DNA of 64,000 nt from Protula sp. h YS-2021 (GCA_949752745.1 OX457027.1:77121214-77185213), one strand, 5' to 3'. Shown: positions 20,538-30,240, counted from the stretch's first letter. Translations and numbers: made by a program. The notes: generated by a model from the letters alone, not told the origin.

Positions 20538-21102
20538 GTGGGTCGTGTTTGAGTATAACCCCTTAGCGGGACAGAATCGTTGTTCACTGACAGAAGAGGC
20601 AATCGTTCAAACACCACATCTTCGGCTTTAATCATGCCACGTCATGGCTTTTAGTGTTACAAAGTAAGCTGCACATGACAAAAATATAACATTGCAGAAT
20701 TATAACCAGTCGAATTGTTTTTCGCAGACCATAAAACCGACTTCGCCTCTTGGCTAAAAAAGTCATCCGAGTAATACAGTTCATCCATTCACTTATTCTT
20801 AGTAAATTTGTGAGCACAGGGTGATGTTCTCACGTGCACATCACGATCCATCGGAACCAACGGGCCTTCCAAAAGAAAAATACCCCAACAGATCGAAGAA
20901 TTAAAGCACGAACTTTGCGCTCTGATATCGAGTCTGTAATTCTGTAGCTGTATGGCACCCCGTCAACACACATTTAAATTTCAGTTTGCTGTAATTGCTT
21001 GGGGAATATATAAAGTTGTCTGGTTACCATAATATTTTAAAATGATAATGTGGAATAATATAAAACAATTGTGTTCAGTTTATGAACCATTTTGATGTTT
21101 AG
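20538..21102 (+). other. GPATCH1 intron 4, unit 1
   Basis: No repeat or exon is recognised. It is near-identical to 54209-54774 in unit 3. Confidence 0.5.
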
Positions 21103-21155
21103 GGAAGAAAGTATATGGCTGTGCATTACCGCAGACAGACGATAGCGACTCCGAG
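21103..21155 (+). CDS. GPATCH1: GPATCH1 exon 5, unit 1
   Basis: Acceptor TTTTGATGTTTAG. It reads (G)KKVYGCALPQTDDSDSE, matching the family's KIYGCALP followed by an acidic stretch. The likely donor is GTGCGC at 21156; the phase to exon 6 does not close cleanly, so the end may be further right. Confidence 0.75.
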
Positions 21156-21389
21156 GTGCGCGTGTTTACCCCTGAGTCACGTGATACATTCTACTTGAAA
21201 ATGATTAGAAGAGAAGGTGACATTGAATTGTATTGATACAATTTCTTATTGAAAAAAAAGTTGCTACAGTTTCATTGATGTTTTAGATGATTTAATCAGT
21301 TTTTATATCTATGGCCTGTGGCGTTCTCGTGACGTCATGATATGCTGTGTATAAAACAAACATGGCATGCGAAATTTAATTGTTAACAG

Positions 21390-21604
21390 GACAAGTAGCT
21401 TGGAATTCGCACCTGAAAATGTCACCTTGATGTGAAGATGTGAACCCTGTCAAGTTTCGGCCCAAGGACGGCGTGCACGGCTTAGGCTACAGTGGCATTA
21501 ACGTACACGCGGCGCTGCGTGGCAGAAGTCACATCAACCTGTTCGAGCCGATGCCCATGATACCGGCGCGAAGCTCTGCGGGCAAGCGCGCCATGACAGA
21601 GACC
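21390..21604 (+). pseudogene. GPATCH1: GPATCH1 exon 6, unit 1, with a shared frame break
   Basis: Acceptor TTGTTAACAG, donor GTAAGT. Read piecewise: SSLEFAPENVTLM, then EDVNPVKFRPKDGVHGLGYS, then a GINVHAAL..INLFEPMPMIP tail. This matches the family's LPENVTFAPKDVTPVDF, PKDNVHGLAYKG and FNLF. One extra base in TTGATGTGAAG puts a TGA in the first frame. The identical sequence is in unit 3, so the break predates that duplication or is systematic. It ends in phase 0, matching exon 7. Confidence 0.8.
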
Positions 21605-21641
21605 GTAAGTGGCGAGGGGAGGGAGGGAAGGGAGGCCGAGG

Positions 21642-21717
21642 CCACATTAACCTGTTCGAGCCGATGCCCATGATACCGGCGCGAAGCTTTGCGGGCAAAC
21701 GCGGCATGACAGGGACC
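21642..21717 (+). repeat. GPATCH1: Duplicated 3' half of exon 6 with its own donor, unit 1
   Basis: The last 76 bp of exon 6 (21529-21604, HINLFEPMPMIPARS..) are repeated about 113 bp downstream, again followed by GTAAGT. The copy differs slightly (SFAGKRGM for SSAGKRAM). It has no acceptor and gives a second possible donor. Present in unit 3 too. Confidence 0.85.
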
Positions 21718-21867
21718 GTAAGTGCTTAGGGGAGGGAGAGATTTTTGTCTCCACGGCTGTTACGTCTAAAACAATCCATGTAAAGAGTTAAGTTATTTTT
21801 TGGGAATACAGTTACCTGATTATTTAGAAGCTGTATACTTTAGGGGGGTTGAGAGAAAACTTCTGAT

Positions 21868-22128
21868 TGCCAGCAGTGTGTATTTTGATGAGCGGCGCGG
21901 TCTATTTTGATTGCCAGCTGTCTGTATTTTGATTGCCAATTGTGTGTATTTTGATGAGCAGCAGCGTGTATTTTGATTGCCAGCTGTGTGTATTTTGATT
22001 GCCAGCTGTTTGTTTTGGTGAGCAGCTGTGTGTATTTTGATTGCCAGCTGTGTGTTTTGATGAGCAGCTGTGTGTTGTAATTGCCAGCTGTGTATTTTGA
22101 GCAGATTGCCAGCTGTGGATTTTGGTTG
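21868..22128. repeat. CAGCTG-rich minisatellite next to the exon 7 acceptor, unit 1
   Basis: About a dozen units of 20-26 bp of the form GATTGCCAGCTGTGTGTATTTT or GATGAGCAGCTGTGTGT, up to the TTGGTTGACAG acceptor. Copy number and order differ from unit 3 (55537-55797). Confidence 0.9.
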
Positions 22129-22132
22129 ACAG

Positions 22133-22262
22133 GCATTCGGCGTGGGCGCCCTGGAAGATGACGACGATGACGTCTACGCAACGGAGAGCATGGCCAACTA
22201 CGACCGCGTACTGGCCGACGCCGCCGACGGCAACTTCGGCTGGACTGCTCCCAAACACCGTG
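22133..22262 (+). CDS. GPATCH1: GPATCH1 exon 7, unit 1
   Basis: Acceptor GGTTGACAG, donor GTGAGTAC. The 43 codons plus one base read AFGVGALEDDDDDVYATESM, then a segment ending GNFGWTAPKHR. This is one of the most conserved GPATCH1 stretches (AFGVGALEEEDDDIYATETL..YGWTAPK). The phase closes with exon 8 (Gly-Met-Ser). Intact. Confidence 0.92.
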
Positions 22263-23257
22263 GTGAGTACGTGCGGTAACTGGCGCTAGGGATGTCTTGT
22301 AATTAAGAAAATTATATACAAAACCTCCAAAAGACGTACATGATTAATTAGTACTCTGGTAATTTTGATAAAAAGGCTTGTGCTTTAAAAGACAAAGTTA
22401 AATTTGAATTTCGTGGTAAATCTGTGAAACTGTTTAAAAATCTTTAGTACTTCGAGGAAAATTACTTAATCAAAAGGATACCTCATTGGCCTGGCTAAAA
22501 GGGTTCGATCATCGTCACCTTTGTTTATGTTAGGGTTCGCAATCGGTGACCGAAAAACGGTCGCCGACCGAAACTATTTCGGTTAGCTGAAAAGGAAAAA
22601 AAAATATATTTGCGATTAAAAAGTCTAATGTGCAGCCATCTTGCAGATTATGCTGCTCATATTCCCACCCAAACCCTCCGCACAAGACCCTGGGTTTTCT
22701 ACCCACTTAAATGATTTTTCATAATCTTTCATGTAGGCACTTATTTACGTCCCTCAGTCCAATAGCTGAATGCACAAAAGTATGACGCCCCTGTTCAGAT
22801 AATTTTTCAAGAAAAAAAAGATCTAATAAAAAACGATACATGGATCCAGATGTTTCCGTCTTAAATGTAGATGAACTAAAGGAGGTGGGGTAGCCTGATA
22901 TCAGTAGGATAATTTAATTTTCGGGGCGGAGACGGAAAGCGTCAGGCCCTCGCTCCTTCCCAACCCTCATCACTGCACACTGAATCCACAACGTAAGTAG
23001 CGGTGACCGCGGGCACCGATCGATAAAAAATCTCCGATAACCAAAAAATCGAAATTTTTCTGGAAATCCTGGTTTATACCTAGCGGCGTTTCAGTGAATG
23101 TCGCTAGAGAAGTTTTGTTAGAGCACGTAAAATGTACATAACATTTCTTCACATGTAACGCATTTCACTTCATGCACGTTACAGTATGGAAAAATATATT
23201 TGACTATTGATGCAGGACTATTTTAAGTACAACATGACCTGTGTGTTTTGCGGGCAG
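22263..23257 (+). other. GPATCH1 intron 7, unit 1
   Basis: No gene. A small inverted motif (CGGTGACCG..CGGTCGCCGACCG, about 22535-22570) is visible. It is near-identical to 55931-56919. Confidence 0.5.
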
Positions 23258-23524
23258 GGATGTCATCGGCACCGGTGATATATCTTGGCAAAGTCCTCGA
23301 AGGCTTCAAACTCTCAAATTCCACGTTAAAACCTAAGCAGACTTTCCCGCCGCCGAGGTTACCGCGAGACTTCATACCACACCGTGATAGGAGGGCTGCC
23401 GATTCGCGCGCGATGCCGTACGGGAACCAGGCTGAGGTACAAGGCGATGGCGAACGAACCAATCAGCGACCAGTTAAAAAGAAGATGGACGCCAATGTGA
23501 GAAAGGCAATGCTTGGCGAACTAG
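23258..23524 (+). CDS. GPATCH1: GPATCH1 exon 8, unit 1
   Basis: Acceptor TTTGCGGGCAG, donor GTATTG. It reads GMSSAPVIYLGKVLEGFKLS, then a segment with FPPPRLPRDF, ending MDANVRKAMLGELG. Family matches are RYIGKILEGFSL, YPPPELPRDYRP and LNASKRAELLGE. Open throughout here, whereas unit 3 has a stop at the equivalent of the CGA codon at 23455-23457. Confidence 0.9.
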
Positions 23525-23724
23525 GTATTGAAAAAATAACTTTTCGCGTTACTGAAACTTGTATTCTGCTGCTACTTGATAATTAGGCAGTATAGTGCGC
23601 GATTATCTTGTCGACCTCTTATAAATATACTTATGTTCAGTGCTTTATGGCACAACTGAACATAAAATAAAAATGGTTTTCAGAATGCAAAGAATTGAAA
23701 AGCAAAACTATCACATTTTTCCAG

Positions 23725-23912
23725 GATCAGTTTTTGAGCTCGTTTCTGAAAGGGACAAGCAGCGCATGGAAAGGGTCAAACAAGAACAAGATGGCGCAGC
23801 CAGCCAAGCCTCAGCCGGAACTAGTCAAGCAACAGCCGGCATCAGCCAAGCCTCAGCCGGAACTAGTCAGGCAACAGCTAGCATCAGCCAAACAGCAGCC
23901 AGCACCAGCCAA
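23725..23912 (+). CDS. GPATCH1: GPATCH1 exon 9, unit 1
   Basis: Acceptor CATTTTTCCAG. It reads GSVFELVSERDKQRMERVKQ, then Ser/Ala/Gln/Thr repeats (QASAGTSQATAGIS). Family match: SVLEFLSQKDKERIKEMKQ. The repeat part is a coding minisatellite of about 42 bp. Without a splice the frame ends at TGA (23928-23930). The GTAGCC donor at 23913 is weak and the phase to exon 10 of unit 3 does not close, so the end is uncertain. Confidence 0.75.
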
Positions 23913-24057
23913 GTAGCCCACTCAAGATGACTTCATTCGTTTCTCGCAGTTGCCAAACTTGTAATGACATTAAGTTTTACTCAGTACCCAGTGAGTACAC
24001 GTGCTTTCTGGTGGCAATCTTTTTGCAGTTATTCTGCATTGTTTGCAATCTAATTAA

Positions 24058-24066
24058 ATTTGATTA
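24058..24066 (+). other. Deletion junction: exons 10 and 11 missing in unit 1
   Basis: Unit 1 runs TCTAATTAAATT straight into GATTAACTGAACGTGCC. Unit 3 has about 1.67 kb between these (57724-59398), carrying exons 10 and 11. The junction shows only a little A/T overlap. Confidence 0.85.
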
Positions 24067-24150
24067 ACTGAACGTGCCGTTGTTCTTAGTTATCCAAGAC
24101 TGCTTTGCCTTTCGGAGCGGTAAAGGCAATAATTGTGTGGATTCAAACAG

Positions 24151-24374
24151 AAAAAGGACGATCGTAAAAAGGCGGTGGAGATGAAGATGTTTGGCAAGCT
24201 CAGCAAGCGCTTCAACGTGGCCAACCCGTAACCCGGAGTCGTCGCTCGTGGGCGTGCCCGGCGGCACGAGAAGGGGCAGGTCTGACGCGGTGGCCCTGTT
24301 TGAGGACGCGGCTGGGAAGGAGGCAGGGGACGGCGGCGGCTCAGAGCCCTCGGGGGACGTCGCGGTGGACCGAG
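24151..24374 (+). pseudogene. GPATCH1: GPATCH1 exon 12, unit 1, deleted and frame-broken
   Basis: Acceptor GGATTCAAACAG, donor GTAAGA. It reads KKDDRKKAVEMKMFGKL, then SKRFNVANP, then TAA (24229-24231). The family continues TRxxxEWHPDKLLCKRFNVPDPYPDSTLVGLP. A 39-bp in-frame deletion removed 13 codons (the ERYEWHPDRVLC region kept in unit 3). Skipping one base at TAA restores NPESSLVGVPGGTRRG and the phase into exon 13, so one extra base is present, shared by unit 3. Confidence 0.82.
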
Positions 24375-24735
24375 GTAAGAGATGCTTGAAATAAGGCGCA
24401 GTGAAGGCCGGAGGAAAGGGCGAAGAGTTTGCGGGTATCTGACTGGTTTGCGTTAGATGAAAGGGTTCTTTGAGAATCCTTGATGTCTTCTACTACGCTG
24501 CCGCCGCCCCCCACCCACCCACACCATCAAAGTATGGCTCACAATATTATATAAAAAATAGTGGTAGTAATAATAATAATAACCAACAACAATGGCATCA
24601 ACAACAACAACAACAACAATAATAATAATAAATACAACAACACTTCTAAAAATAAAGAGAAACTTAAAAAAGTTCTTTTGAGCTTAATTCCATAATAGAA
24701 ATGGTGTGTGAATACGGCTATATTAATGGTAACAG
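24375..24735 (+). repeat. Intron 12 with (CAA)n/(AAT)n microsatellite, unit 1
   Basis: Runs of AAT and CAA at 24565-24640, otherwise unremarkable. Unit 3 has a similar but different-length tract at 59940-60005. Confidence 0.85.
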
Positions 24736-24887
24736 AAAAGGCAGATGTCAAGCCGTTGGCGCTGTTAACCAGTGACGAGGGCGGTCTGGAGAGTGTTGAT
24801 GCGCCATCTGTGAGCAGCGAGAGAACTTACCAGCCAAGTACAACTCGTATTGACCTGGCGGAAGAGTCGGAAAGCGTCGCCGTTAAG
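24736..24887 (+). CDS. GPATCH1: GPATCH1 exon 13 (acidic/Ser-rich), unit 1
   Basis: Acceptor TAATGGTAACAG, donor GTGTGT. It starts EKADVKPLALLTSDEGGLES and ends EESESVAVK. There is little sequence match to the vertebrate protein, but its phases close on both sides (G|AA from exon 12, phase 0 to exon 14) and it lies where the family has a poorly conserved charged region. Confidence 0.7.
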
Positions 24888-25285
24888 GTGTGTTTGTTTA
24901 CCCTGGGATACCCAATCTGCTTCCCGCCCTCGGACAGCCCCCCTCCCCTATACTGGTAAAGATTCCCTCTCTATTATTTTAATAAACATAATCATCACTA
25001 TCTCTTTTTTTTCATTTTACTTTTTTTATATAGAAAAAGTAGGGATGAAAACCATATGCAACAGATTGCTGTTGCTGCATGAAGAAATATTAAATATGAG
25101 GAAGTCTTGTCCGAAGGGGGTGGGGGGTGGGGAGGAGGGAGTGGTGGTGCTGTGGGCTGTCGTGAGTTCTCGTCTTCGTCACAACTGCTTCCCGAGCTAC
25201 ACATGCTCCCGTTTTGGTGACGCAAGAACCTCAAGAATCTGCAGGTTATTTTGTTCTCTATCTACAAATAACTCTGGCATTGCAG
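24888..25285 (+). other. GPATCH1 intron 13, unit 1
   Basis: It includes a G-rich stretch (25117-25150) and T-rich tracts. Open frames reading through it are not supported. Confidence 0.5.
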
Positions 25286-25360
25286 GAAAGTGATTCTGAG
25301 AATATAGAGACGAACCAGAACAGTACAGTGGCAGACCATGAGAGTACAGAAGTGGACCAT
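25286..25360 (+). CDS. GPATCH1: GPATCH1 exon 14 (acidic), unit 1
   Basis: Acceptor TGGCATTGCAG, donor GTGAGT. It reads ESDSENIETNQNSTVADHES then TEVDH, phase 0 on both sides. Low-complexity acidic, as expected before the family's C-terminal part. It is followed by an intron of 5.9 kb that contains the antisense TRIM gene. Confidence 0.7.
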
Positions 25361-26089
25361 GTGAGTATTTATTTAAAAACGCTGTCTTCCATATCGCGAC
25401 AGATTTACATTATATTAGTAACATTCAATTTTTATTGTTAGCGTTTAGTCAACAACTAATAATGTCGTCTCAGTGTGCCCTCTTCGTGCCTCATCTGAGT
25501 GGCTCGGTCGCTGCACCTCACTGTGTATTTTGTTTGTTCCATGAAACTGCAGTCCTCCACTGTACGATAACGAGGTAAAAAAACTAAGGTACAGATTATC
25601 TAAAGCCATGAATTTCGACCTTTGCAGTGGAATTTAGACTGAAATTTTTAGTTTTAGTCCAAGCGACTGGGGGTTTTGGAATGTGTCGTCTCTGGGGGGC
25701 CTTTTGTCAAGAAATCCTGAAAAAGATTGAAAAAGCCAAGCGACCTAGCTGAGGCTGAAAAAACGTATACATACATATACATACAAGCTATATGGTTTAC
25801 ATTATAATCGTGTTTTGATGAGCTACAAGGCGTCTTGTATGTATTGCGCAATCTTTGCGCACCCAGCATGGGTTGGCGGAAAATAAAATGTCACGCATTC
25901 GGTGGGAGATAACAGTATCGTTCAGTTTGTGTCTTCCTGGTAGGGAAAGGACCCCATAACGCTTGTTGGACTGATGTGACACAAGTGGCCTGCTGGCTTC
26001 ACCCTGTGCACGATGATAAAATCTTCAGTTTTGTATGATTTGTGCAGCCAAAAACGTGATGAGATATGCTGGTTGATGTGAATCGCGTG
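25361..26089. other. Intron 14 before the TRIM gene
   Basis: No exon is recognised. It is 3' flank of the antisense TRIM gene, near-identical to 60738-61466. Confidence 0.5.
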
Positions 26090-27943
26090 TTAGTGGAGGG
26101 AAAATGCCTGATATTTGTTATTATCCAGCCACACAAGCAGCTTGTCGTCGGTCATGACAGCGCACACAGGGTACTGTCCCAGTCCATTCAGCGGAAGGCG
26201 CGACCATTCTCCTGCACGGCTCAGTGTCTGTAAGCGGTGATTGCATTGGTCCGCTATCAGGAGCACTCCGTCAGGATCTACACCAGAGAGGAGAGGATAC
26301 GACAGCTGGCCGTCAGCAGCGCCGCGACTGCCGTGTGTAGCCACGTACGCCCCGGCGTGTGTGTACTGTACTACTGTGTGGCTGCTAAACAGCGCGACGT
26401 AGACGTGATTCTCAGTCACCTGAATGGTGTTTGCATCGCTTCGGGTGTAGTTGTGAACACTAGTCTCGCTCTGCCTCACATAGCGCCCTCTTTGCTGTGA
26501 GTCTGCCGTGAGGATAACAATCTTGCCACGTGTGTTATTTAACGCATAGACCTTGTCGCCCATCACGGAGACATCACAGAAGTTGCCATCCTCTACCTGC
26601 GTGGCCGCGCTGCCGTCCTGGCGTGCCACGAACAAGCCGTTCTCAGCGGCAATAATGACGCCGTCACGGACCTGTGCTACCGATCGACATGCACCAGTGT
26701 TGTCAAAGGTGACTGTTCTCACCGCGTCACCGGCCATTGTTCGGATGTGAATGTTATTCGTTCTGCACTGAACACACCAAAGCTGATCTTGAATTTGTAC
26801 AAATCGTGCACTTCGAAACTTTGTGTGTGTCGTCTTAATTAACTGGGCTGTCTTTTGCGTGACACCGGTCAGACGCCGTGGTATTGTCATGGAGGGCAGG
26901 GAGGACCTTTCCCTTACGTCACCCACACTGTTCACCTCACTCCTCGCAGTCTGTATAAATGTAGCGGCCATTGGCTTGAGGACTGGCTTATACTCGTCGT
27001 TTCGCTCTATGAACGAAGCCAGGCTGTTGCCCAGCCCTGAGTGAATGGCACTGAGCAGACCTGCCCCCCGGGTCGTCGTCAGTGTGGTGTCGCTCAGCTC
27101 CACGATGTTCTTCTCACTCTTTAGTTTCACTTCTAAGGTACTGATGTTTTCTTCTACTTCGGCAAGTTGTTTCTTTTTCATGATGTTCAAAGCATGCTTG
27201 AGTTGTTTGGAATCTTCGCGAACTTTTATCAAAGTTTCTTCGGTGTATTGGTCAATCTTTGTTTCGAGCTGTTCATATTGTTTGTTCAGGTCACGTGCGT
27301 GTGCTTTCGCGTCATCCAGGGCTTTTGCAGTACCTGCTATGAGCTGTTCCACATTGCTCTTGTGTTCTTCTACAACTGGAACAGCCTTCTTCAGGGCGTC
27401 GTCGATGGTCTGCGCGGAGTGGTTTTTGTGATCCGTACCGTTACACAAGAGGCATATAAGCTGCTGACAGTCGGGGCAGTAGAGCTTCACCAGTTCCTCG
27501 GGGTGCTTTGTGCAGTACACGTGCTTGTCGACGACTGGCGGTGAATTCTCGTCCAGCACCATCCATTTGTGGCGTTTTAGGGAAGAAAATCCGTCGTGGT
27601 GATCTCGACAGACTTGGCAGAAGTTTTCCTTGCAGTCACCGCATCGCCAAGTGGGCTTCTCTGACTTGCATTTATCACACAATTGTCCTTTCGCGGCCTG
27701 GTCCAACACTTCGAGGAGCTCCTTGACAAAATACATTGGTCGGAGGCTCTCCTTAGCCGTAAACATCCTGCAGAGCGGGCAGTTGTAGCCAATCTTGCCT
27801 CCGTCCCTGATAGACTTAAGGCCGTGGACACAGGACTGGCAATAAAAGTGTAGGCACATCAGAGCAAGGGGGTTGTTGAATTTCTCAAAGCAAATGGGAC
27901 ACTCGATCATGGTTTGCAGCTTCTCGGTAGTTGCGCTGGCCAT
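26090..27943 (-). CDS. TRIM-like RING/B-box/coiled-coil protein with NHL-like propeller, copy 1
   Basis: 617 aa, start MASATTEK. RING: Cys15/18, Cys30-x-His32, Cys35/38, Cys55/58. B-box 1-like zinc region: Cys89/92, 101/104, 109/112, His115. B-box 2: Cys144, His147, Cys156/159, 164/167, His172/175. Coiled coil about 180-300, linker 305-375, then beta-propeller-like repeats to the end with an NHL-type motif (LLIADQCNHRLQTLS, 561-575). Proteins with this layout are E3 ubiquitin ligases, often in innate immunity or RNA regulation (family knowledge). The open frame extends 3 codons upstream, but TTACTTTTTTGCAG lies just before AAGATGGCC on the minus strand, so a 5'-UTR intron ends there and Met-Ala-Ser is the best start. 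One coding exon, nested antisense in GPATCH1 intron 14. The residue pattern is complete and no break is seen. Confidence 0.93.
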   Translation of the reverse strand: MASATTEKLQTMIECPICFEKFNNPLALMCLHFYCQSCVHGLKSIRDGGKIGYNCPLCRMFTAKESLRPMYFVKELLEVLDQAAKGQLCDKCKSEKPTWRCGDCKENFCQVCRDHHDGFSSLKRHKWMVLDENSPPVVDKHVYCTKHPEELVKLYCPDCQQLICLLCNGTDHKNHSAQTIDDALKKAVPVVEEHKSNVEQLIAGTAKALDDAKAHARDLNKQYEQLETKIDQYTEETLIKVREDSKQLKHALNIMKKKQLAEVEENISTLEVKLKSEKNIVELSDTTLTTTRGAGLLSAIHSGLGNSLASFIERNDEYKPVLKPMAATFIQTARSEVNSVGDVRERSSLPSMTIPRRLTGVTQKTAQLIKTTHTKFRSARFVQIQDQLWCVQCRTNNIHIRTMAGDAVRTVTFDNTGACRSVAQVRDGVIIAAENGLFVARQDGSAATQVEDGNFCDVSVMGDKVYALNNTRGKIVILTADSQQRGRYVRQSETSVHNYTRSDANTIQVTENHVYVALFSSHTVVQYTHAGAYVATHGSRGAADGQLSYPLLSGVDPDGVLLIADQCNHRLQTLSRAGEWSRLPLNGLGQYPVCAVMTDDKLLVWLDNNKYQAFSLH

Positions 27944-28040
27944 CTTCTGCAAAAAAGTAAAATAAAATAAATAAATAAAAATAAATAAATAAATAATAAT
28001 AATAATAATAGTAATAATAATAATAATGATAATAAAGGCT
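27944..28040 (-). repeat. (AAAT)n/(AAT)n microsatellite forming the TRIM acceptor tract, copy 1
   Basis: On the minus strand it gives an extended T-rich tract ending TTTTTTGCAG just before the TRIM coding exon. Its length differs in copy 2 (63326-63410). Confidence 0.8.
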
Positions 28041-28322
28041 CGAGCAACAGACTTATCATATCTGCCAGCTCATTTGTATTGGACTCGTATATATATGAGC
28101 TTAGTTATCCCTGGTTACAAACTAGAATGGTCAGTGCACATGATCATCGTATGATTCTCACCGACAATACATTACGTAGTTTTTGTGTCTGTTCGTGGAG
28201 AGTTTATCGTGTTGACCGTGTCATACATTATATAAAAAAGGGGGTGAGTCTCCTTTCAAGACCGTTTTCACTATCGAGTAGCGAAAATTAACCTTAGACC
28301 ACATAGATTTCGATTCTGAATA
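28041..28322. other. TRIM upstream region, copy 1
   Basis: It is conserved with 63412-63706. It could hold the TRIM 5'-UTR exon and promoter on the minus strand, but I cannot place them. TA at 28321-28322 is the target site of the next element. Confidence 0.4.
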
Positions 28323-29168
28323 CAGACGAAACCGGTTAATCGCATAGCCAATTTGCCAAGCCCTGTTATGCGTTTATCCAATATATGCGTTTATCCGGAG
28401 TACTCTTGCCGTGCCTATTTTTTCATTTGCGGTAGTTATTTGACGTGCACCCCGCCCCTCCTCATCCCCGCATTTGAGAAACTTTGTTATCCAGTTTTTT
28501 TTTACTAGTATTTTATCCGAGGGACTTAGGTCTTTTCGTTTTGATTTACTTTCTGCCATTTTGACGAATTAACAATAACCGACACAATTTCGAACTATAA
28601 ATGGTAAAATTTCTTCTTGGTTGAGTACTTAAATGATGACTTTGCGCTCACGGTTATCTGAGGCAACGTGGGGATTAAGGGTTTCAGGCCATTATTTAGT
28701 GAGAGGTCGGGCAGGGTGGGGATTAGGAGTTGCGATTATGTAGCGTCAGCTAAGGCAGTGCGGGGATTAAGGATAAATGTCATTATCTAGTGAGAGCTGA
28801 GAGAGTGCGGCGATTAAGAGTTCGGGTTTACTGTTAACAACCGCGAATGGGGTTGGTACATGTACACAATAGGTCAAGCAAACAGAAAACAATGCATTAG
28901 ATAAATAAACGAGGAGCAGCTCACTCCCTTAGTTTGCTTTAAGTGTGGCACTGTTTGGATAGTCAACCAAAATTATGCAATTAACCGGTGTGCTTCCCAT
29001 TTTAGCGTGAAAAAGCTATGCGTTTATCCAGTTTATGCGATTTAGCGGTATGCAATTATCCGGTTAAATTTCCAAAATATAGCATTGGAAATGGTTTGGG
29101 ATTCGCGAATAATATGCAGTTAACCGATTTATGCGTTTAACCGGTATGCGATTAAGTGATTTCATCTG
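28323..29168. mobile_element. Pogo/Tigger-like non-autonomous transposon, unit 1
   Basis: It begins CAGACGAAACCGGTTAATCG and ends TAAGTGATTTCATCTG, imperfect inverted ends starting CAG, flanked by TA (28321-28322, 29169-29170). Many sub-repeats of TATGCGTTTATCCGG or TTAACCGGTATGCG lie near the ends. 846 bp, no transposase. Absent from unit 3, which has TATGTA at the site (63705-63710). Confidence 0.82.
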
Positions 29169-29170
29169 TA

Positions 29171-30240
29171 TATAAAAATTCAGAATTCTGTAAAAGTCTG
29201 TTAAAAATCATGCCAAATTATCAGTTGTGTCAAAACTACAGACAGCACAACTTTTGACATGTATAAATAACAGTAAACAGTCTGAAGCCGAGAAAACGTG
29301 CATTTGAGGTTGCCTCAGTACTCGGCCAAGTCGCAACATTGAATCTGATTGTAACATTGTTTTGATTGGTCGCCACCACAGTTCATCCTTGATGTAATGT
29401 TGAATAGGCCTTGGATAAGCAATGATGTGTGGGCGTTGGTTCTGCCCGCAAAAATCCACTTCTGTAACATTAAATCTGGTTAAATTTGGATGTGATTCTA
29501 TGTGATTCCATCCCAACGTTTTTAACATCCATTGAACATACGTTTGGTAAAAACGCTCTTTACACGTGACATTATTGACTTCCGTTGACGTTGCAAAAAA
29601 CAAGAAAAAAATACACACACACACAGTCGTGTCAATTTTTGCATTTTAGTGAAAAGTTTGCTTTGGAAATTGACGAAACTCAAGACATAAAGTATGAGAT
29701 ATTCAGAAGCACGCCAATTTTTATCAACAACTTTGACACGACGTTGAATAGACGTTGGACAAGCACACAGGTTTCACAAAAATCCGTTGACATTCTTTAG
29801 TGAAATCCTGTTCACAAGGACGGCGTGACGTCCGAAAGGACAGACGTCTATATCCTCCAAACCTAGCCTAGTTCGGGCATAAAAAGCGTAATAAATACTG
29901 CAAATGAAGAAAATAACCAACGTTATATTTCTACTTATCCTACAAATCCGGTCCGATGGCGTAGAAATTTGACAGGAATGTTCATTTCAAGCTCCTGCAT
30001 CAGGCTTATATTTTGTTTAGTGATTTGACCAAAATTAGCCAAAATATTGGCCAAAACGGTAAAATTGCAGAAAGATCACAATGTGCTCCTATTTCGTACT
30101 TCTTCACCAGTCGCAAGGTGTGTAGACCGAATGACACAGGCGGTTAGGCGTGCGACTGATAATTACGAATTTGTGAGTTCAAGTCCTTCTCTATGCATAC
30201 TTCTTCAGTGTCTCCCTCCCTGGATTTTGTAAGATATTTA
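29171..30240. repeat. Intron 14 with ACGTTG-type repeats
   Basis: 29360-29590 on the minus strand and 29700-29790 on the plus strand carry AACGTTG and CACAGG.TTCACAAAAATCC-like motifs in opposite orientation, suggesting a palindromic element. The 138-codon minus-strand frame (29208-29624) lies inside this repeat and has no family match. Confidence 0.45.

Noticed and set aside
21868..22128. CRISPR-like or satellite RNA array
   Set aside because: Irregular 20-26-bp minisatellite without spacers.
24229..24231. Programmed +1 frameshifting at stop codons in GPATCH1
   Set aside because: Attractive because shifts coincide with stops, but exon 2 needs the opposite shift, exon 3 has a plain in-frame stop in unit 1, and other clear damage is present. 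Pseudogene or consensus error is simpler.
29208..29624. 138-codon minus-strand frame with a hydrophobic start, like a small secreted protein
   Set aside because: It lies in ACGTTG-type repeat sequence, has no family resemblance or splice context.
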